Assembly (NCBI GenBank): GCA_017960905.1
Contig: JAGCYH010000032.1
Coordinates: forward strand, 1 to 54,268
From: Bacteroidales bacterium
Lineage (GTDB): Bacteria > Bacteroidota > Bacteroidia > Bacteroidales > Marinilabiliaceae
Direction of reading: 5' to 3'
Length of the DNA: 54,268 nucleotides
The notes beneath the pieces are model-generated. The model saw only the letters and a program-made list of their open reading frames with translations. It was not told where the DNA came from and made no database searches. Of this stretch, positions 10,768 through 19,006 are shown piece by piece. Within the stretch, counting starts at the first letter, position 1, and every line of letters begins with the position of its first letter. A program made the position numbers and the translations under genes.

Positions 10768-10790
10768 TGCCGTCAGGCGGCACTACATAC
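10760..10790. terminator. Hairpin between convergent genes, overlapping the permease stop codon
   Basis: 13-bp perfect arms (10760-10772 and 10778-10790) around a 5-nt loop; the permease TAG at 10765-10767 is inside the left arm. There is no T-run on either side, so it is a candidate transcript-end or mRNA-stability structure and not a classical terminator. Confidence 0.5.
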
Positions 10791-10799
10791 AGCGTACTC

Positions 10800-12689
10800 T
10801 TATTCAACTGTGAAACTATAGCTGCTTCTCGGGTATTTAACCTCGTAACTGAAGCGCAGCACGCGTTTCTCTTGCGGCGCAAGAGTCAGTCGCCACGTTA
10901 GTTTGCCTCGTTCGGTGTCGATGGTAGCGCCGCCCTTGTCGGTTACGTCAACTTTTATGTCGGAGTATTTTGGCAGCGGATATTGGTCGGCAACTTCTAC
11001 ATTGGCAGTTGTGTTTTTATTGTTCCTAATCGTAATCTCGAAGCATTTTGTTACCTTAACTGTCTGACCTATAATCTTTTTCGTAGTGAAATTCTTCACT
11101 TCCTGGCGGTTGACGACTAAATCTTTGTCGCGCCCGATGGATATTGCGAACGTGTCGGCGGCAAGGTCGGGGATAAGCTCACACTCGCCTTGGTAAACAT
11201 TGTCGAGATATACGTAGGCGTTGCCGTTGAGCAGCGGATACTGCGAAATGTTTTTGATGTCGGCAAGCAGATATACGCTTTTCGACTGGCGCGGCTGGCT
11301 GTAATAGCGATAGTCGGCATCGATGTGGTACGTGAGCATCGAAACGTCGTGCACGTTCCCGTCGCACGGAATCGTGTACGGAACATCTATTGTAAATTCG
11401 TTAGATGTCTGTGTCTGTGATAGTTGCAGCGGAATATTCTTCTCTTCTTTGTTGTATTTTATCTCTTTAGGCGACTCTGGTTTCGGAGCGTAATCGTCGT
11501 CGTACGTATCGCGCGCTACGCCATATCCAACGACAACTAATTCAGCAAGAGAGCTTTGATCCGGTTCCATTTCTACATACATATTTTCTGCCGGTTGTAA
11601 AGTCACACTTTTATAACCTAAAAAATGGAAAGATAGAGAATGAGCTATGTTGTTCATTTTCAGTTTGAAATGACCGTCCATATCGGAAATAGTGCCATTT
11701 GTAGTCCCGTCTTCTATTATAGTCGTACCAGGTATTGTCTGTCCGGTTTCATCGACAACTGTACCATAAATCATTTGCGCTACAGGGGGCGCCCATGTTT
11801 GGGTTTTCGCCTGCCGCCTGACAGGCGGCAGATACATTGGCTCGTATTCGGGAGCGCCGTTGCCTATCGACGGGTCGCCCGTCGATACAGTCAGTTTCAC
11901 GCCGTTCCAGTCTTCGGTCGATTGCTGGCTGATATGCGCGCCGTAAACCATGTCGAGCGGCTTGTCGGTTGCATCGACCCTTATTTCGTAGAACGGTTCC
12001 CAGCTTGCGCTGAAAACCATGTAGCTTATTGTCAGTGGTACGTCCGAAATGGCTCTATCAGAAGATATTATCACTTTTACGCGACTCTCTTTTTTCTGCA
12101 AATCCTTCTGCCGGTTCCGTTTGTCCTGCATTAGTCGCAGAATCTCGCTCTGGTAACGCTCGGCTTTCTTATTGGCGCTGAGCTGTTTAGCCGCTATGTC
12201 GCTGAGCTCTTTTTTGTAAAAATCGGTCATCGATTTCAGCTCGTTTGTCAATACACCGTTCTGCTGACCGCCAATGTTGCGGTTGGCTTTTATCAATTCG
12301 GCTTCGTCGGTCAGAATGGCTATTTGCGATTTGAGGTACGAGAGCGAATCTTTCAGAATATCAATGCGTTGCTCTTCGGCTGCGCTCTGTTTTTGCGCCT
12401 TCTCGTTATCCACTATTTCGGTCTCGTGCTTCACCGAGAGTATTTTGATGCTTTTGTCGGCAAATCCGATTTTTATTGTATTTGGGTCGAGTTCTGTACT
12501 CAAATTATTGATATACAATGTCATATCGCCTTTGGCGATATTCAGTTTGCCGCTTCGTTCCACCATTGCGCCGTTTCGGAATACGGTAACGTTCTTTATT
12601 TCTGTTTCTGCATTTTGAGCGAATGCGCTAAACATTGTCAGTTGTAAGACGCTGACTATCAGAATTTTTACAGTATTGTTAAAGTTCAT
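10800..12689 (-). CDS. MuiA-like (DUF4140/DUF4139) secreted protein with inserted carboxypeptidase-D-regulatory-like segment
   Basis: 629 residues with a signal peptide (cleavage near AFAQ). The N-terminal domain (about 27-120) and the coiled coil that follows (about 95-210) match the mucoidy-inhibitor MuiA family. The C-terminal beta-rich domain contains PFYEIRVDA and STEDWNGVKLTVSTGDP. Between them, about residues 310-400, is a segment resembling the carboxypeptidase-regulatory beta-sandwich found at the front of SusC-like receptors: IYGTVVDETGQTIPGTTII, then DMDGHFKLKM, ending in VVVGYG. No barrel follows, so it is not a TonB receptor. The function of the family is unknown. Its own -7 element lies upstream. 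Perfect coding hairpins are at 11811-11831 and 11865-11887. Confidence 0.8.
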   Translation of the reverse strand: MNFNNTVKILIVSVLQLTMFSAFAQNAETEIKNVTVFRNGAMVERSGKLNIAKGDMTLYINNLSTELDPNTIKIGFADKSIKILSVKHETEIVDNEKAQKQSAAEEQRIDILKDSLSYLKSQIAILTDEAELIKANRNIGGQQNGVLTNELKSMTDFYKKELSDIAAKQLSANKKAERYQSEILRLMQDKRNRQKDLQKKESRVKVIISSDRAISDVPLTISYMVFSASWEPFYEIRVDATDKPLDMVYGAHISQQSTEDWNGVKLTVSTGDPSIGNGAPEYEPMYLPPVRRQAKTQTWAPPVAQMIYGTVVDETGQTIPGTTIIEDGTTNGTISDMDGHFKLKMNNIAHSLSFHFLGYKSVTLQPAENMYVEMEPDQSSLAELVVVGYGVARDTYDDDYAPKPESPKEIKYNKEEKNIPLQLSQTQTSNEFTIDVPYTIPCDGNVHDVSMLTYHIDADYRYYSQPRQSKSVYLLADIKNISQYPLLNGNAYVYLDNVYQGECELIPDLAADTFAISIGRDKDLVVNRQEVKNFTTKKIIGQTVKVTKCFEITIRNNKNTTANVEVADQYPLPKYSDIKVDVTDKGGATIDTERGKLTWRLTLAPQEKRVLRFSYEVKYPRSSYSFTVE

Positions 12690-12715
12690 AGCTATTGTTT
12701 TTTAAGATGAATATG

Positions 12716-12723
12716 CAAATGTA
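12716..12723 (-). promoter_or_regulatory. -7 element of the MuiA-like gene
   Basis: The complement reads TACATTTG, matching TAnnTTTG, 27 bp before the ATG at 12689. Confidence 0.5.
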
Positions 12724-12750
12724 AATATATATTCGCGATTTTCGCAAATG

Positions 12751-13143
12751 CTATTCCTTGTTGCAGTTGGTTTCGGTGCTGTCGTTCTCTTCGATGTCGG
12801 GTGCGTAAACATCGCCTTCCAATTGCTCAGCGTAGTCCGGGTTGGGTACGTCGCCTTCCAAAACTCTTGTGTGTGAGCAACTTGAGGTGAGCAGAGCCGA
12901 CGAGCCTGTTGCCAAGGTGAGCATTCCGGCGGCTAATCCCGAAAGGATTATTTTGCGTCCGGCCTGTTGTAGCTCTGCCAGTTTTCGCTCTATGAAGTGC
13001 ACTTCGCTCTCGCATTTCGGGCATGTGCCACGGCAGTCGCCTTCGTATGTGCACGGTGTTATGCTGTATTCTATGCCGTTAGCGTCGGCTATCTTCTGCC
13101 GTATCTGCTTGAGTATCTCGCATTTAACTTTTCCTCTGTTCAT
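12751..13143 (-). CDS. Small Cys-rich protein with central hydrophobic segment, next to a radical SAM gene
   Basis: 130 residues from ATG 13143; the longer in-frame start at 13206 is rejected because a -7 element lies at 13164-13171. The N-terminal domain has a conserved-looking basic start (MNRGKVKCEILKQIR) and four cysteines, C31-x5-C37-x3-C41-x2-C44; the last three form CX3CX2C, the spacing of radical SAM Fe-S sites. Residues about 64-83 are hydrophobic, ending in LLTSSC, a weak lipobox-like sequence. The acidic tail contains two LEGDV copies spaced 14 residues apart (VLEGDVPNPD, QLEGDVYAPD). It lies 92 bp downstream of the radical SAM gene on the same strand. It could be an Fe-S or zinc protein, a redox partner or a modified peptide substrate; I cannot assign a function. 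Confidence 0.75.
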   Translation of the reverse strand: MNRGKVKCEILKQIRQKIADANGIEYSITPCTYEGDCRGTCPKCESEVHFIERKLAELQQAGRKIILSGLAAGMLTLATGSSALLTSSCSHTRVLEGDVPNPDYAEQLEGDVYAPDIEENDSTETNCNKE

Positions 13144-13163
13144 AGTTGAGTTTTTTATTTTTG

Positions 13164-13171
13164 CAAATATA
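13164..13171 (-). promoter_or_regulatory. -7 element of the small Cys-rich protein gene
   Basis: The complement reads TATATTTG (TAnnTTTG), giving a start of transcription near 13156 and a leader of about 12 nt. It indicates expression separate from the radical SAM gene and fixes the start codon at 13143. Confidence 0.55.
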
Positions 13172-13235
13172 ATGTTTATTTGATAAATGAATACGAAAAA
13201 GCGCAATTAGTCATTTTATTTTTAGTAATGTGGTT

Positions 13236-13907
13236 TTATTTCTCCGATAAATCCATCGGTATACTTAACCCGGCCAGTTTGTAGAAATTGGTATGCTTTT
13301 TTGGGGCATTGACCACATATTCAAATCTGTCGAATTTCGTCAGTCCCATTTTTCGTAGCATTCGCTGGCTGAAAGCGTTGTCGTTGTGTGTGTTGTAGCC
13401 TTTTATCAAAGGAATGCGCACCGTGATGCGGTCTTTTAATCCGTGACGGATTAAAAGACGTAAATTGCTCTTTACAAGCGCGTTGTGCGCACCAGTGTAG
13501 CTGTAGTATATGCGGTCGTCGAAGTCTTTGATGTCGATGATGTAATCATCGACAATGGGAATCAGGCGGCGTATGTGTTCCTCGCTCACATTGAGCGAGG
13601 TCTCCAACGTTATTCGCCAATCTCGTCCGCAGATAGCTCTAAATGCCTCTATAAAAGCACTTTGCAAAGCCGGTTCGCCGCCGCCGAAGGTCACGCCACC
13701 ATTGGTGGCACGAAAATAGATGTCGTCTATTTTCACCGCATCGTAGAGCGATTGCGGCGTGTACTCTTTGCCGTAGCCCCTTTTGTGGCATTCGGGGTTG
13801 AGGCAGTAGCGGCAGTGGAGCGGGCAGTCAGCAAATGCGGCGAGCGTTGTTACGCCCTCGCCGTCGGTGGTTAGCCGGTGCCGGTCGATTCCAATTATAC
13901 GTGTCAT
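13236..13907 (-). CDS. Radical SAM protein, glycyl-radical-activase-like, without ferredoxin insert
   Basis: 223 residues. The [4Fe-4S]/SAM motif is C28-x3-C32-x2-C35 (DCPLHCRYC) near the N-terminus, followed by the SAM-binding GGGEP. Length and order resemble the core of pyruvate formate-lyase activases, but the usual eight-cysteine ferredoxin insert is absent and CX3CX2C is followed directly by LNPECHKRGYG. No glycyl-radical enzyme is adjacent; the only one in the window (pflB, 19.7 kb) has its own activase. The neighbour is the small Cys-rich protein. The substrate is therefore open. A 13-bp perfect hairpin lies at 13431-13459 and a 9-bp one at 13580-13600. Confidence 0.85.
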   Translation of the reverse strand: MTRIIGIDRHRLTTDGEGVTTLAAFADCPLHCRYCLNPECHKRGYGKEYTPQSLYDAVKIDDIYFRATNGGVTFGGGEPALQSAFIEAFRAICGRDWRITLETSLNVSEEHIRRLIPIVDDYIIDIKDFDDRIYYSYTGAHNALVKSNLRLLIRHGLKDRITVRIPLIKGYNTHNDNAFSQRMLRKMGLTKFDRFEYVVNAPKKHTNFYKLAGLSIPMDLSEK

Positions 13908-13915
13908 TTCTTTTA

Positions 13916-13961
13916 TAAAAAAACACTGCTAAATATTTGAATGTCAAATATTTAGCAGTGT
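13916..13961 (-). terminator. Terminator of the GH43-CBM6 gene
   Basis: 18-bp perfect arms (13923-13940 and 13944-13961) around a 3-nt loop. On the minus strand the hairpin is followed by a T-run (complement of 13916-13922), between the GH43 stop at 13977 and the radical SAM start at 13907. Confidence 0.9.
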
Positions 13962-13976
13962 ATGAATGTGTCTTTT

Positions 13977-16013
13977 TTAATTAATCAGGAAAATCTTTTC
14001 TTTGCCTTTGTAGGTGCATTTAACGGTAGCGCGGCCGTCGGTGATTTTTCCTACGGAAATCTTCACGTCAGGATTGTTGCTCGTCACTTTCAAATCCGAC
14101 TTGTCGGTCAGCGGGCCGTACACCTGATAGTGGTTGCACTCGGTGTAGCCGTTGGCATTGGTGAAGTAGACCGGCTTCGGCGGTATGTTGAGCGCTTTGC
14201 CGTCGACTGTTATCGTAACTTGCGGAACAGCAGCTGGTTCGCATGTTGCGTTGCCTTTCGAGAAGCCGACGCCATGCAGGTCGAACAGGCCGAAAGGCGT
14301 CGGCTGACGCCTTTCCCACGGGTTGCGTGGTTTCGGTGCTTCCACGTCGGGGCCGTCTACAACGAGATAAATGGCGTGTTTGCCTGTAAGTCCTTCTACA
14401 TCAGGTACTTTTACCGAGTAAGTCTTTGCTTCTTTCGATGCGTCGGCCGGAATGTCTATTACGCCAATCTCTTTGCCGTTCCAAGTGCTGTTGGCGTACG
14501 GACCGTCGAGCATGATGTGTATTTTGAAAGCGCCGTGCCCTTGCGACGAGAGGTTGACATTGAACGTTGCGTTGTCGCCTTTCTTGATTCCGTCGAAGGT
14601 CTTGAGGCCTTTTGTTTCGGTGGCAAGGCCGCCGAAACCGAAGTATTTGAAGCCTATCACGCCTTTATTTGTTATGCCGGCGAGGTCCATGCTGTTGTTC
14701 CACACATCGTGGTTGTCCTGCATCCAGTCGTTGCCGCTCATGTAGCAAGCGTAACCGGCTGAGTAATAGTTATATGGCGGAAGTCCGTAAATCTGGAAGC
14801 CTTCGCTAGTAACTTCGGCACCGGTGTATTCGTTGCCGTCGGAAGCTTTGGCAGTCCATTCATTATTAGGCGAATACGGGTCGTAAGCAACTATTTTCAC
14901 CGTGCCGCCGTCGGCCACTTTTTTCTTGTCCCAAGTGATTTTCACAGGTGCCACCATAGCCTGGCGCGCATAGCCGAAGCCACGTGGCGGACGGTGATAG
15001 AACACATACCACTGTCCGTTGATCTCTTGCAGCGAGCCGTGAGTGTTGTGGGCTGCGTTGGTTGTGGTGAGGTGCGACCCGTCTTCGTTGAGCACTACGC
15101 CGCGCGAATCGACAAGCACACCGCCCGAGCGCCACGGACCGAGCGGACTGTCGCCGTAGGCGTAGCGAAGGGCCGAGTTGGTGTTGCCCAAACCATATTC
15201 TTTGCCGCTGTAACCCGAGAACACCATCACGTATTTGTTGCCAACCTGACGAATCGATGATGCCTCAAAGAAGTTGAAGTCCAACGGGTTCTGACCTTTG
15301 TAAAGTGCCTTATATTCAGAGCCTTCCTTGTCTAAGAGTTTTCCGTCGGGGCTGCTCGCCGGTATAAACGGGTCGATGAGTTGAGTGCCCTGGCGCTGCG
15401 AATACATTGTGTTTTGGTCCAACTCGCAGGCTGTCGAGTGTTGGAAACCATAGAAAACGTAAGCGCGAAAGCCTTTCTGGAAGTCTTTATCTTTCTTGTT
15501 TTCAACAGGTTCGATGAATACTGAAGGGTCGAAGTCGATGAGCGAGCCATCGACGCATTTGCGCCCGTCGGCGGTCATGTTGATGGGCGTGAACGGCCCG
15601 TCGGGGCGGTCGCCCTTGCAAACTGTCGCCACGCGCTGCCAGCCGCGCGAGTGCGGATACAGATAATATGTCTTTTTGCCTGTGGCTTTGTCCTTAACTT
15701 CCACCAAATCAGGCGCATACATTGTGTCCCATTGCCCGTCGACGAAGTATGTGAAGATAGGTCCTTCGTCGCGCCAGTTGGTCAGGTCCTCCACGGGCGC
15801 CGACCACATGCGAATGTCGCTGCCGCAGTAGGCCGAGTAGTTAGTGTCATGAGAACCAATGATATAGGCTCTGAGTTTCCCCGGGTTGTCGGGGTCTTCG
15901 AAAACACGCGGTTCGCCGTCGGGCAGATGCTCCCAGAGCGGCAGATACGGGTTTTGCGCCATTGCCGTCGATGCGGCGGCAAGCATAAGCGCACTTGACA
16001 AAAGTTTGTTCAT
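13977..16013 (-). CDS. Secreted GH43 glycosidase with CBM6-like domain
   Basis: 678 residues with a signal peptide (cleavage near AMAQ). The catalytic five-bladed domain covers about 20-370: DFDPSVF supplies the pKa-modulating Asp and FFEASSIR the acid Glu. The first motif reads PDGEPRVFEDPD, so Glu-Pro stands where most GH43 enzymes have Asp-Pro; the base could be that Glu or a neighbouring Asp. Residues about 440-560 look like a CBM6-type jelly roll (GFKYFGFGG, IHIMLDGPYANSTWNGK), followed by an Ig-like C-terminus. Probably an arabinofuranosidase or xylosidase acting on insoluble xylan. It is monocistronic, with its own -7 element and terminator. Confidence 0.87.
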   Translation of the reverse strand: MNKLLSSALMLAAASTAMAQNPYLPLWEHLPDGEPRVFEDPDNPGKLRAYIIGSHDTNYSAYCGSDIRMWSAPVEDLTNWRDEGPIFTYFVDGQWDTMYAPDLVEVKDKATGKKTYYLYPHSRGWQRVATVCKGDRPDGPFTPINMTADGRKCVDGSLIDFDPSVFIEPVENKKDKDFQKGFRAYVFYGFQHSTACELDQNTMYSQRQGTQLIDPFIPASSPDGKLLDKEGSEYKALYKGQNPLDFNFFEASSIRQVGNKYVMVFSGYSGKEYGLGNTNSALRYAYGDSPLGPWRSGGVLVDSRGVVLNEDGSHLTTTNAAHNTHGSLQEINGQWYVFYHRPPRGFGYARQAMVAPVKITWDKKKVADGGTVKIVAYDPYSPNNEWTAKASDGNEYTGAEVTSEGFQIYGLPPYNYYSAGYACYMSGNDWMQDNHDVWNNSMDLAGITNKGVIGFKYFGFGGLATETKGLKTFDGIKKGDNATFNVNLSSQGHGAFKIHIMLDGPYANSTWNGKEIGVIDIPADASKEAKTYSVKVPDVEGLTGKHAIYLVVDGPDVEAPKPRNPWERRQPTPFGLFDLHGVGFSKGNATCEPAAVPQVTITVDGKALNIPPKPVYFTNANGYTECNHYQVYGPLTDKSDLKVTSNNPDVKISVGKITDGRATVKCTYKGKEKIFLIN

Positions 16014-16041
16014 AGTTTTATTATAATTGTAATTTTGGCCT

Positions 16042-16049
16042 CAAAAATA
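16042..16049 (-). promoter_or_regulatory. -7 element of the GH43-CBM6 gene
   Basis: The complement reads TATTTTTG (TAnnTTTG), 29 bp upstream of the start codon at 16013. Confidence 0.5.
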
Positions 16050-16127
16050 TTAAAACGCCGCCGATTTTCAAGTTTTTTCTGTTTCAAAATCATCATTGAG
16101 GGTTACACACGGCCTTTTTTGCCGCAA

Positions 16128-16147
16128 AATACCTAAAAGTAGGTATT
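16128..16147 (+). promoter_or_regulatory. Operator-like palindrome upstream of feoAB
   Basis: AATACCTA-AAAG-TAGGTATT: 8-bp perfect arms around 4 nt, ending 56 bp before the feoAB start. Position and symmetry suit a metal-responsive repressor (Fur or DtxR type), but the sequence is not a standard box of either, so this is inference. Confidence 0.4.
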
Positions 16148-16203
16148 GCGTATGGCGCGTGTATGTGCTTTTTTTGCACTCGGAAAAAAAGATATTTTTT
16201 GTA

Positions 16204-18714
16204 ATGAGATTGTCAGAACTGCCTACGGGCGAAGAGGCTGTGATACTGTCGGTTGCGGGAAGCGGTGCTTTCCGCAAGCGAATAATAGAGATGGGTTTCG
16301 TGAAGGGGAAACTGGTGCGCGCTATTAAAAACGCACCGCTGAAAGACCCTATTGAGTATAAGATTCTCGATTATTACGTGTCGCTTCGCCGCGAAGAGGC
16401 TAAATCTATAGAGGTTATTAAAATCGACTCGCAGCAGGGCGAATCTGTCCGACCCGGCGATTTCAGCATCATTGAAGCCGGCGAGTTCGAACCGAAAACC
16501 AACGACGAAAAACTTATCCGTGTGGCTTTCGTGGGTAACCCCAATTGCGGTAAAACCACTATTTTCAATTACTTAGGCGGTACTAAAGAACATACGGGCA
16601 ACTATAGCGGTGTGACTGTCGGCGCCACCGACAACCGCTTTCAGTTCGGCGGCTACACTTTCGAGATAGTCGATTTGCCCGGCACATACTCCATTTCAGC
16701 TTATTCGCCCGAAGAGACCTTCGTGCGCAATAAGCTGCTCTCGTACGACCCCGATATTGTGCTCAACGTGCTCGATGCCACCAACTTAGCCCGCAACCTG
16801 TACCTCACCACGCAGCTCATCGACATGGGCGAGCGCATGGTGATTGCGCTCAATATGTACGACGACCTCAAAGCCAGTGGCGATACGCTTGATTATAAGC
16901 ATTTTTCGCGAATGTTGGGCACACCTATGGTGCCCACCGTTGGCTCTAAGGGCGAAGGCTGTAAAGAACTGCTGCACAAGATGATAAGCGTCTACGAAGG
17001 GCAAGAGAAATACGTCCGCCGTGTGCGCATCAACTACGGCACCGAAATCGAAAGCGCTATTATTGAGCTGTGCAACGTCATCGACTCGCGCTGCAACCTG
17101 CCTTATACTATATCGCCAAGATACTTGGCGATAAAATTGCTCGAAAACGACATGGATTTCGTCACCGACAACCTCGAGACTTCCGACCTCGAAGAGGTCA
17201 TTGCCTCGATGACCGCCATACGCAACCGCGTTTGTGAAAAACTGCACGTGGCCGACCTCGAGACATACATGACCGACATGCGCTACGGCTTCATCGACGG
17301 CGCTCTGAGCGAGACTTTCGTGGGGCGGGTGCGCACCAAAGAAAGCAAGTCGCAGCGCATCGACAACGTGCTCACACACCGTTTCTGGGGCATTCCCATC
17401 TTTGTGGCTCTCATCTGGCTCATGTTCGAGGCCACATTCTCTCTCGGCCAATACCCGATGGACTGGATAGATGCCGGCGTGGAGTGGCTCGGCGACTTCG
17501 TCAGTGGCTTGCTGCCCGACGGCCCTGTGAAGGATTTGCTCGTCGATGGCATAATAACGGGCGTCGGTGGTGTCATTGTTTTTCTGCCTAACATACTGAT
17601 ACTCTTCCTGTTCATCTCGTTCATGGAAGATACCGGCTACATGGCGCGCGCGGCTTTCATAATGGATAAGATGATGCACAAAATGGGTCTGCACGGCAAG
17701 TCGTTCATTCCGCTCATAATGGGTTTCGGCTGCAACGTGCCCGCCATCATGGCTACGCGAACCATCGAAGACCGCAACAACCGCATACTTACCATGCTTG
17801 TCAATCCGTTCATGTCGTGCAGCGCGCGACTGCCGGTGTATCTTCTGTTCTGCGGCGCCTTCTTCCCCGACCACGCCGGCACGATGCTTTTCGGCATGTA
17901 TGTCTTGGGCGTTGTGGTGGCTATTGTGATGTGCCGTATTTTCAAAAGCATATTTTTCAAAGGACGCGACCTGCCTTTCGTTATGGAGTTGCCGCCTTAC
18001 CGCATGCCTACGATGAAAAACACCCTCATCAATATGTGGAGCAAGGCCAGTCAATACCTCTCGAAGATGGGCGGAATAATAATGGTGGCGTCTATAATTG
18101 TTTGGTTTTTAGGATATTATCCTAAAAACGAAGAATTTGACCAGCGTTGCGAAGCCGAGGTAGCACAGTTGTCAGCCGCCTTCGCGGCTGACTCACTGGC
18201 AGTTGCAGAGCCCGATGCGCTCGAACTCAAAATCGACTCCGTGAAGCGTGTTTACGCCGGCTATGCGCAGGAGTATTCGTTCATTGGCCGCATCGGCAAG
18301 TTTATCGAACCGGCCATCCGTCCGTTGGGCTTCGACTGGAAAATGGGCGTCAGCCTCGTGTCGGGTGTGGCGGCTAAAGAGATAGTAGTGAGCACGTTAT
18401 CGGTATTGTACAATACCGATGACGGCGACGATGCAAGCCTCATCAATTCGTTGCGCAACGAGCGCCGCGATGGCGAGTTGTTCTTCAACCGAGCTAACGT
18501 GCTGGCTTTCATGACATTCACGTTGCTCTATTTCCCTTGCGTGGCCACACTCACCGCCATACGCAACGAGTCGAGCCACTGGAACGACTTCAACACCACA
18601 CGACGCCACCGCCGCAAGCACAAGAGCTCATGGCGTTGGTCGGTATTTGTGGCATGTTATACCACAGCCCTCGCTTGGGTGATGGCCTTTATCGTTTATC
18701 ACATATTTAGTTGA
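16204..18714 (+). CDS. feoB: FeoA-FeoB fusion, ferrous iron transporter
   Basis: 836 residues from ATG 16204; an in-frame ATG at 16096 would add 36 residues covering the palindrome and no domain. Residues 1-75 are an SH3-like FeoA domain (RLSELPTGEEA, IIEMGFVKG). The G-domain follows: GNPNCGKTT (111-119), DLPGTYS and NMYD. The C-terminal half holds the FeoB transmembrane helices with Gate motifs and the Cys-containing GFGCNVPAIM and MSCSARLPVY. It imports Fe(II) across the inner membrane under anaerobic conditions. FeoA-FeoB fusions are normal in Bacteroidetes. Perfect hairpins lie at 17111-17133, 18105-18129, 18171-18192 and 18399-18420. Confidence 0.95.
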   Translation: MRLSELPTGEEAVILSVAGSGAFRKRIIEMGFVKGKLVRAIKNAPLKDPIEYKILDYYVSLRREEAKSIEVIKIDSQQGESVRPGDFSIIEAGEFEPKTNDEKLIRVAFVGNPNCGKTTIFNYLGGTKEHTGNYSGVTVGATDNRFQFGGYTFEIVDLPGTYSISAYSPEETFVRNKLLSYDPDIVLNVLDATNLARNLYLTTQLIDMGERMVIALNMYDDLKASGDTLDYKHFSRMLGTPMVPTVGSKGEGCKELLHKMISVYEGQEKYVRRVRINYGTEIESAIIELCNVIDSRCNLPYTISPRYLAIKLLENDMDFVTDNLETSDLEEVIASMTAIRNRVCEKLHVADLETYMTDMRYGFIDGALSETFVGRVRTKESKSQRIDNVLTHRFWGIPIFVALIWLMFEATFSLGQYPMDWIDAGVEWLGDFVSGLLPDGPVKDLLVDGIITGVGGVIVFLPNILILFLFISFMEDTGYMARAAFIMDKMMHKMGLHGKSFIPLIMGFGCNVPAIMATRTIEDRNNRILTMLVNPFMSCSARLPVYLLFCGAFFPDHAGTMLFGMYVLGVVVAIVMCRIFKSIFFKGRDLPFVMELPPYRMPTMKNTLINMWSKASQYLSKMGGIIMVASIIVWFLGYYPKNEEFDQRCEAEVAQLSAAFAADSLAVAEPDALELKIDSVKRVYAGYAQEYSFIGRIGKFIEPAIRPLGFDWKMGVSLVSGVAAKEIVVSTLSVLYNTDDGDDASLINSLRNERRDGELFFNRANVLAFMTFTLLYFPCVATLTAIRNESSHWNDFNTTRRHRRKHKSSWRWSVFVACYTTALAWVMAFIVYHIFS

Positions 18715-18727
18715 AAAAGAGTAGTTT

Positions 18728-18868
18728 ATGATAGTTCAGCATATTATAGTCTTTGCAATAACGGCATTTGCAGTGTTTTTCACCGTCAGAAAAATTGTCC
18801 GCCGTCGCCGCGACCGTCGCAGCGGCCAATGCTCATGCAATTGCTGCAATTGTTGCAAGAAAAACTAG
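18728..18868 (+). CDS. FeoB-associated Cys-rich membrane protein
   Basis: 46 residues, 13 bp after feoAB. One N-terminal transmembrane helix (residues about 4-20), then a basic stretch RKIVRRRRDRR and a cysteine cluster ending QCSCNCCNCCKKN (six Cys in nine residues). This is the layout of the FeoB-associated Cys-rich family, short proteins encoded directly after feoB; a role in Feo assembly or iron handling is assumed, not shown. ATG 18728 and TAG 18866-18868. Confidence 0.8.
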   Translation: MIVQHIIVFAITAFAVFFTVRKIVRRRRDRRSGQCSCNCCNCCKKN

Positions 18869-18892
18869 ACACACTATTGAAAAAATCTGGAA

Positions 18893-18900
18893 TATATTTG
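18893..18900 (+). promoter_or_regulatory. -7 element of the poly-proline protein gene
   Basis: TATATTTG (TAnnTTTG), about 107 bp before the ATG at 19007, giving an untranslated leader of roughly 100 nt. Confidence 0.4.
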
Positions 18901-19006
18901 CATTTTTGAAAAACATTTATTATATTCGCAAAATCAAGTTGTCGGGATCCTTTTTTTCGGCCTTGATAAGGTAAATAAATGTTTAATTTTAAAAACTCTA
19001 ATCGAA

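Noticed and set aside
16096..16203. N-terminal extension of FeoAB
   Set aside because: The extra 36 residues have no FeoA similarity and would cover the operator-like palindrome; ATG 16204 begins a normal FeoA domain.
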